Part shown: positions 61,801 to 64,000 of the stretch, piece after piece
Position numbering within the stretch: position 1 is the first letter of the stretch
How the letters are laid out: every line of letters starts with the position of its first letter
Assembly: GCA_964623515.1 (NCBI GenBank)
Contig: CAZURV010000008.1
Location: 9,697-73,696, forward strand
DNA: 64,000 nt
Direction of reading: 5' to 3'
Source: RUG714 sp964623515
GTDB taxonomy: Bacteria; Bacillota; Clostridia; Oscillospirales; Acutalibacteraceae
Position numbers and translations under genes: made by a program
The notes under the pieces: model-generated
Database searches by the model: none
Told to the model about the DNA's origin: nothing
What the model saw: the letters and a program-made list of their open reading frames with translations, nothing else

Positions 61801-62278
61801 CGCTTTGATTCAGAAAGTTACCCTTAAAACTTTGAAAAACGGCTCAACAATGGCTTTTTTGAACGTTGAAGATAATATCTCCAATATAGAAATCATTGTT
61901 TTTTCCAATCTTTTGACATCTGTCTCGGCATATATATCAGAGGGGAATATAGTTGTTATAGAAGGTAAAGTAACCATCAGAGAAGATGAGGAAGCAAAGA
62001 TTATATGTTCGTCTCTCTGTCCGTTCAGCGAGGACAGTTTGGCAAACAGCGGGAGTAAAATGTATATCAGGCTTCCGTCTGCAAACAGTGCGGCCATGCA
62101 GGGTGTTCAAAAAATCTTAAACGCATTGCCGCCGGGGAGCACAGAAGTATACTATTATTATGACGACACGAAATCTTATGAAAACACGGAATCTCCTCAG
62201 GCTCAGATAAAGTGCTCAGATGAAACGGTCAAGAATCTTGAAATACTGGTAGGAAAAGAAAATATAGCTTTCAGGTAG
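58838..62278 (+). CDS. dnaE: DNA polymerase III alpha subunit (DnaE)
   Basis: A 1146-residue C-family polymerase. The N-terminal PHP domain starts MFTHLHVHTEYSLLDGACR. The catalytic palm has GPGRGSGAGSICAY (near 352) and PDFDVDFCYERR (catalytic Asp pair near 392). The region SLYRPGPAKSIPEYTRNRHN (near 622) and YQEQVMQVFRELAGYSYGRAD (near 662) are standard; the OB fold is near 985-1060. It lacks the PolC 3'-5' exonuclease insertion. It follows whiA by two bases. Confidence 0.97.
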   Translation: MFTHLHVHTEYSLLDGACRIEELVIRAKELGQTSLAITDHGVMYGAVEFFNACKKHGIKPIIGCEVYVAKRSRFDKVKKIDDERHHLLLLCRNEEGYKNLINIVSKSWTEGFYTKPRVDKELLQKYSGGLTALSACLAGEIPRLLSSGDFESAQKTALWYRDVFGDGNYYLEIQDHGLPEEKKIFPLICELSEKTGIPLAATNDVHYVKKEDAYVQKVLLCIQTNHTIDESFGMEFQTEEFYLKSEDEMRNLFPERAVENTARIADKCNFEFEFGNTKLPNYDVPGDMTHYEYFRRLCENGFKRRYGSNAPDSYRERMNYELRIIKQMGYVDYYLIVWDYIQFAKSKGIAVGPGRGSGAGSICAYCIGITELDPMKYGLIFERFLNPERISMPDFDVDFCYERRQEVIDYVIDKYGADHVAQIITFGTMAARGAIRDVGRVLGMPYGTVDRIAKLVPRALNITIERALEQSADLKNIYENDSQVKKLIDTARRIEGMPRNASTHAAGVVITHNSVDSYVPLSKNDDAVVTQYTMTVLESLGLLKMDFLGLRTLTVISDTEKMVRKKDPAFRAENIPLNDKNVYKMISKGQTDGVFQFESPGMRQMLIGLQPESLEDLIASISLYRPGPAKSIPEYTRNRHNPGLVKYKAEALKPILSVTYGCLVYQEQVMQVFRELAGYSYGRADVVRRAMSKKKRDVMDKERQYFVYGKPDENIDGAVKRGISEKTANELFDDMLTFSEYAFNKSHAACYAFVAYQTAWLKYHYPCEFMAGLLTSVLDDFNKVALYIAECARIGIQVLPPHVNESDFGFTVVNGNIRFGLLAIKNLGSGFIKSIINERENGVFTTFYDFCKRLYGRDFNRRALESLIKCGALDGLGANRRQMLQSVDLILNELGSEKKRNIDGQLGFFDVSEDLIEEEFKLPDVDELPEDELLAMEKETVGLYITGHPLAKYLPAGKKIGAVPISDILAGSKEENGVYTDGERVKILALIQKVTLKTLKNGSTMAFLNVEDNISNIEIIVFSNLLTSVSAYISEGNIVVIEGKVTIREDEEAKIICSSLCPFSEDSLANSGSKMYIRLPSANSAAMQGVQKILNALPPGSTEVYYYYDDTKSYENTESPQAQIKCSDETVKNLEILVGKENIAFR

Positions 62279-62286
62279 CAGGGAAC

Positions 62287-62314
62287 TTGACAAATTTTAA
62301 AAATATATTAAAAT
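62287..62314 (+). promoter_or_regulatory. Possible pfkA promoter
   Basis: Consensus TTGACA, 16 bases, TAAAAT, nine bases after the dnaE stop. Confidence 0.4.
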
Positions 62315-62364
62315 TATACTTCTAAGGTTTTAAATACTACTAACGCAGTTGCCGCCGATTCTAT

Positions 62365-62388
62365 GCAAGGTTTAACAATTCACCTTGC
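62365..62388 (+). other. Hairpin in the pfkA leader
   Basis: GCAAGGT pairs with ACCTTGC around TTTAACAATTC, about 50 bases before the pfkA start. No T run follows. Confidence 0.4.
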
Positions 62389-62437
62389 GGCGTCCGGCAC
62401 TGAAATCATAAGTGACAACACAGTAAGGGGATATGAA

Positions 62438-63403
62438 ATGGATACAATAGCAGTTCTCACTTCGGGAGGAGATTCTCCGGGCATGAACGCGGCAATCCGT
62501 GCCGTAGTACGTTCCGGAATTGAAAAGGGATTAAAAGTTATGGGTGTGCGCCGCGGATACAACGGGCTCATTCACGGAGATATTTTTGAAATGACGCTTC
62601 GTTCGGTATCAAATATTATTGAGCGGGGCGGAACGGTGCTTTACACGGCGCGCAGTTCGGAATTTATGACGGAAGAGGGTATGCGCAAAGCAATCAATAC
62701 CTGTAAATATCTCGGTATTGACGGACTTGTTGTTATCGGAGGCGACGGCTCTTTCAGGGGCGCAAAGGATTTGTCGGAACGCGGTCTGCCCTGCATAGGT
62801 ATTCCGGGAACCATTGATAATGATATTGCGTGTTGCGATCAAACGATCGGGTATGATACTGCGATGAATACAATTGTTGAAATGGTAGACAGATTAAGAG
62901 ATACTTCCGAATCGCACGACAGATGCTCGGTTATTGAGGTTATGGGAAGAAGCGCGGGTTATCTTGCCCTCAACGGCGGTATCGCAGTCGGTGCAACAAG
63001 TATACTTATTCCGGAAATTGAATATGATTTTGAAAGAGATGTTCTGGAAAGAATGCGTCGTACACAGCGCACGGGGAAAAGGAATTTCATCATTGTTGCC
63101 GCTGAGGGAATAAAGGAAGAAATTGAGCCGATGGCCGCCGTCATTCAGGAAGCGACCGGCGTTGAAACAAGATATACCAATCTCGGCCATGTTCAGCGGG
63201 GCGGTTCGCCTACAGCTGAAGACAGAGTACTCGGCAGTAAGATGGGTTATCGTGCGGTTGATCTATTATTTAATAATATAGGAAACCGCGTTGTCGCTTA
63301 TAAGGATGGAAAAATTGTTGATTTTGATATTTTTGAAGCTCTGAGTATGGAAAAGAAGATTGATTTGGAAGAATATAAAATCGCATATAATATTTCCATT
63401 TAA
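62438..63403 (+). CDS. pfkA: ATP-dependent 6-phosphofructokinase
   Basis: A 321-residue enzyme that commits fructose-6-phosphate to glycolysis. ATG 62438 is used because AAGGGG precedes it and the mature family start MDTIAVLTSGGDSPGMNAA follows; the longer open frame has no site. Motifs: GDGSFRGA (ATP), PGTIDNDIACCDQTIGYDTA (catalytic Asp near 128), VIEVMGRSAGYLAL and LGHVQRGGSPTAEDR. Gly at the ATP site (GGDGS) indicates ATP rather than PPi use. pyk, often next, is absent. Confidence 0.96.
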   Translation: MDTIAVLTSGGDSPGMNAAIRAVVRSGIEKGLKVMGVRRGYNGLIHGDIFEMTLRSVSNIIERGGTVLYTARSSEFMTEEGMRKAINTCKYLGIDGLVVIGGDGSFRGAKDLSERGLPCIGIPGTIDNDIACCDQTIGYDTAMNTIVEMVDRLRDTSESHDRCSVIEVMGRSAGYLALNGGIAVGATSILIPEIEYDFERDVLERMRRTQRTGKRNFIIVAAEGIKEEIEPMAAVIQEATGVETRYTNLGHVQRGGSPTAEDRVLGSKMGYRAVDLLFNNIGNRVVAYKDGKIVDFDIFEALSMEKKIDLEEYKIAYNISI

Positions 63404-63433
63404 AAAAACGACGGTGCATGTTGATTTGTTTGT

Positions 63434-63471
63434 AAAAACACGGTACAGTTCAAATCTGTACTGTGTTTTTT
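63434..63471 (+). terminator. Terminator after pfkA
   Basis: AAAAACACGGTACAG pairs with CTGTACTGTGTTTTT (one G-U pair). Confidence 0.82.
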
Positions 63472-63791
63472 ACTGTATGCGGTCCAACAAAATTTGTGAT
63501 GCAGAATCGCCTAAAGCCCTGTGCCGTCAAAAAAAATTCAATTTGTTTACTCCTAAAATCCTTACAATATAGCATTTTGTTTGGCATTTTTAAGAATTAG
63601 AGCAGTCCTTGAACCTGTTCATAAATAATAGATGCCGTAAAAATCGCGGACAATACAGTTTCATTTAAAGAAATTTTTGCAGATGCTTTTGTAAGCACTG
63701 TTATGATTGTATATGGAAAGATGAATTGAAAAGACCGAGCATATTTTTCAAGCGCATACGTTTTTTAGAATTTTTAACTGCATAGAATCTG
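63472..63791. other. Non-coding stretch with decayed coding fragments
   Basis: No intact gene. On the minus strand an open stretch at 63597-63746 (49 codons, no start) reads hydrophobic, FQFIFPYTIITVLTK and similar, and another frame before it reads NNRFYAVKNSKKRM. I do not recognise them; they look like fragments shifted in frame downstream of the DUF4373-like remnant. Confidence 0.4.
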
Positions 63792-63877
63792 TTATTTCCT
63801 TCTTTGAAAAATTCCTTTATCCTCAAAAACAACATCTAAAGGAAAATAATCAAGTCCGTTCTTGTAGGTCTTGCCAT
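63792..63877 (-). pseudogene. Frameshifted DUF4373-like (phage/ICE-type) gene remnant
   Basis: A good ribosome site (AAAGGAGCAG) precedes ATG 63877, which reads MARPTR and then runs into a stop. One base further on, the second frame continues NGLDYFPLDVVFEDKGIF and stops at 63792. Together they give the typical start of DUF4373 proteins (MARPT..GLDYFPLDV), which occur in phages and conjugative elements. A single-base deletion near 63860 explains the break; a further shift follows. A sequencing indel cannot be excluded for the first shift. Confidence 0.6.
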
Positions 63878-63889
63878 TTTTCTGCTCCT

Positions 63890-64000
63890 TTATTCAATTG
63901 TTTTTTTCGCCTTTGCGAACGATATACCAACCCTGTTAAGCTCCCGCTTAATAGAACGGATATACAACCCGCATTTTTTTGATAGACAACATATCAACCC
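63890..64000 (-). CDS. C-terminal end of an unidentified protein
   Basis: An open frame enters from beyond the window and ends at 63890 after 36 residues, including CGLYIRSIKRELNRVG and ending AKAKKTIE. The ribosome site of the DUF4373-like remnant follows at once, as in an operon. Not recognised; the context suggests a mobile element. Confidence 0.45.
   Translation of the reverse strand, partial: GLICCLSKKCGLYIRSIKRELNRVGISFAKAKKTIE

Noticed and set aside
62287..62320. TTGACA with TATACT as pfkA promoter
   Set aside because: Spacing is 22 bases, too long; the TAAAAT at 16 bases is more plausible.

Overview
The window reads as a chromosomal segment of an endospore-forming member of the Clostridia, most likely of the Oscillospirales/Ruminococcaceae type. 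The evidence is the spoIIGA-sigE pair at the left edge, a PdaB-like sporulation deacetylase, an IspH-ribosomal protein S1 fusion (typical of Clostridia), a T-box-controlled branched-chain amino acid operon, HPr kinase, WhiA and RapZ. The species assignment is inference; no rRNA is present. One assembly gap of exactly 100 N lies at 21019-21118.

Layout. 1-4.6 kb: end of spoIIGA, sigE, a DUF1858 gene, trmK, a NIF3-family gene and rqcH. 4.9-8 kb (minus): rodA and a GH36 alpha-galactosidase-like gene. 8.2-12.5 kb: tsaE-tsaB-rpiB-upp, then a DUF5685 gene, a J-like/TPR/Cys-rich protein and a membrane protein. 12.8-15.3 kb: tmcAL (minus) divergent from ackA. 15.4-21.4 kb: HAD phosphatase, RpiR regulator, HI0933-like flavoprotein, cmk and the ispH-rpsA fusion with an acidic repeat tail broken by the gap. 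21.4-23 kb (minus): uppP and a polysaccharide deacetylase. 23.1-30 kb: queH, a CmpB-like membrane protein, GDPD, HD protein, MFS sugar carrier, acetyltransferase and a DUF815 ATPase. 30-45 kb: an amino acid ABC importer (minus), a leucine T-box followed by leuACDB-ilvBN-ilvC-ilvD, then a second amino acid ABC importer. 45-49 kb is accessory-looking: a tandem-DUF305 protein, two copies of a dispersed structured repeat, mutY, and a small islet (XRE regulator plus three micro-ORFs) bounded by about 70 bp direct repeats and abutting tRNA-Ser(GGA). 49-63.4 kb: asnS, GNAT, aspartate aminotransferase family, DUF523, nrdR, hprK, ROK glucokinase, murB, rapZ, whiA, dnaE and pfkA. 63.4-64 kb holds decayed mobile-element-like coding fragments.

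How the genes work together. The centre of the window is one branched-chain amino acid programme: a Leu-specific T-box controls all eight biosynthesis genes, and two polar amino acid importers flank it. The right arm couples carbon control (HPr kinase, ROK glucokinase, PfkA) with wall precursor synthesis and growth (MurB, RapZ, WhiA, DnaE). The left arm holds sporulation, tRNA modification (TrmK, TsaE/TsaB, TmcAL, QueH) and ribosome rescue (RqcH).

The best candidates for something undescribed are (i) a roughly 173 bp hairpin-rich repeat present five times, always in the same orientation and usually at gene ends, and (ii) the direct-repeat-bounded islet in which an XRE repressor faces an operon of hydrophobic micropeptides across three matching operator-like boxes.
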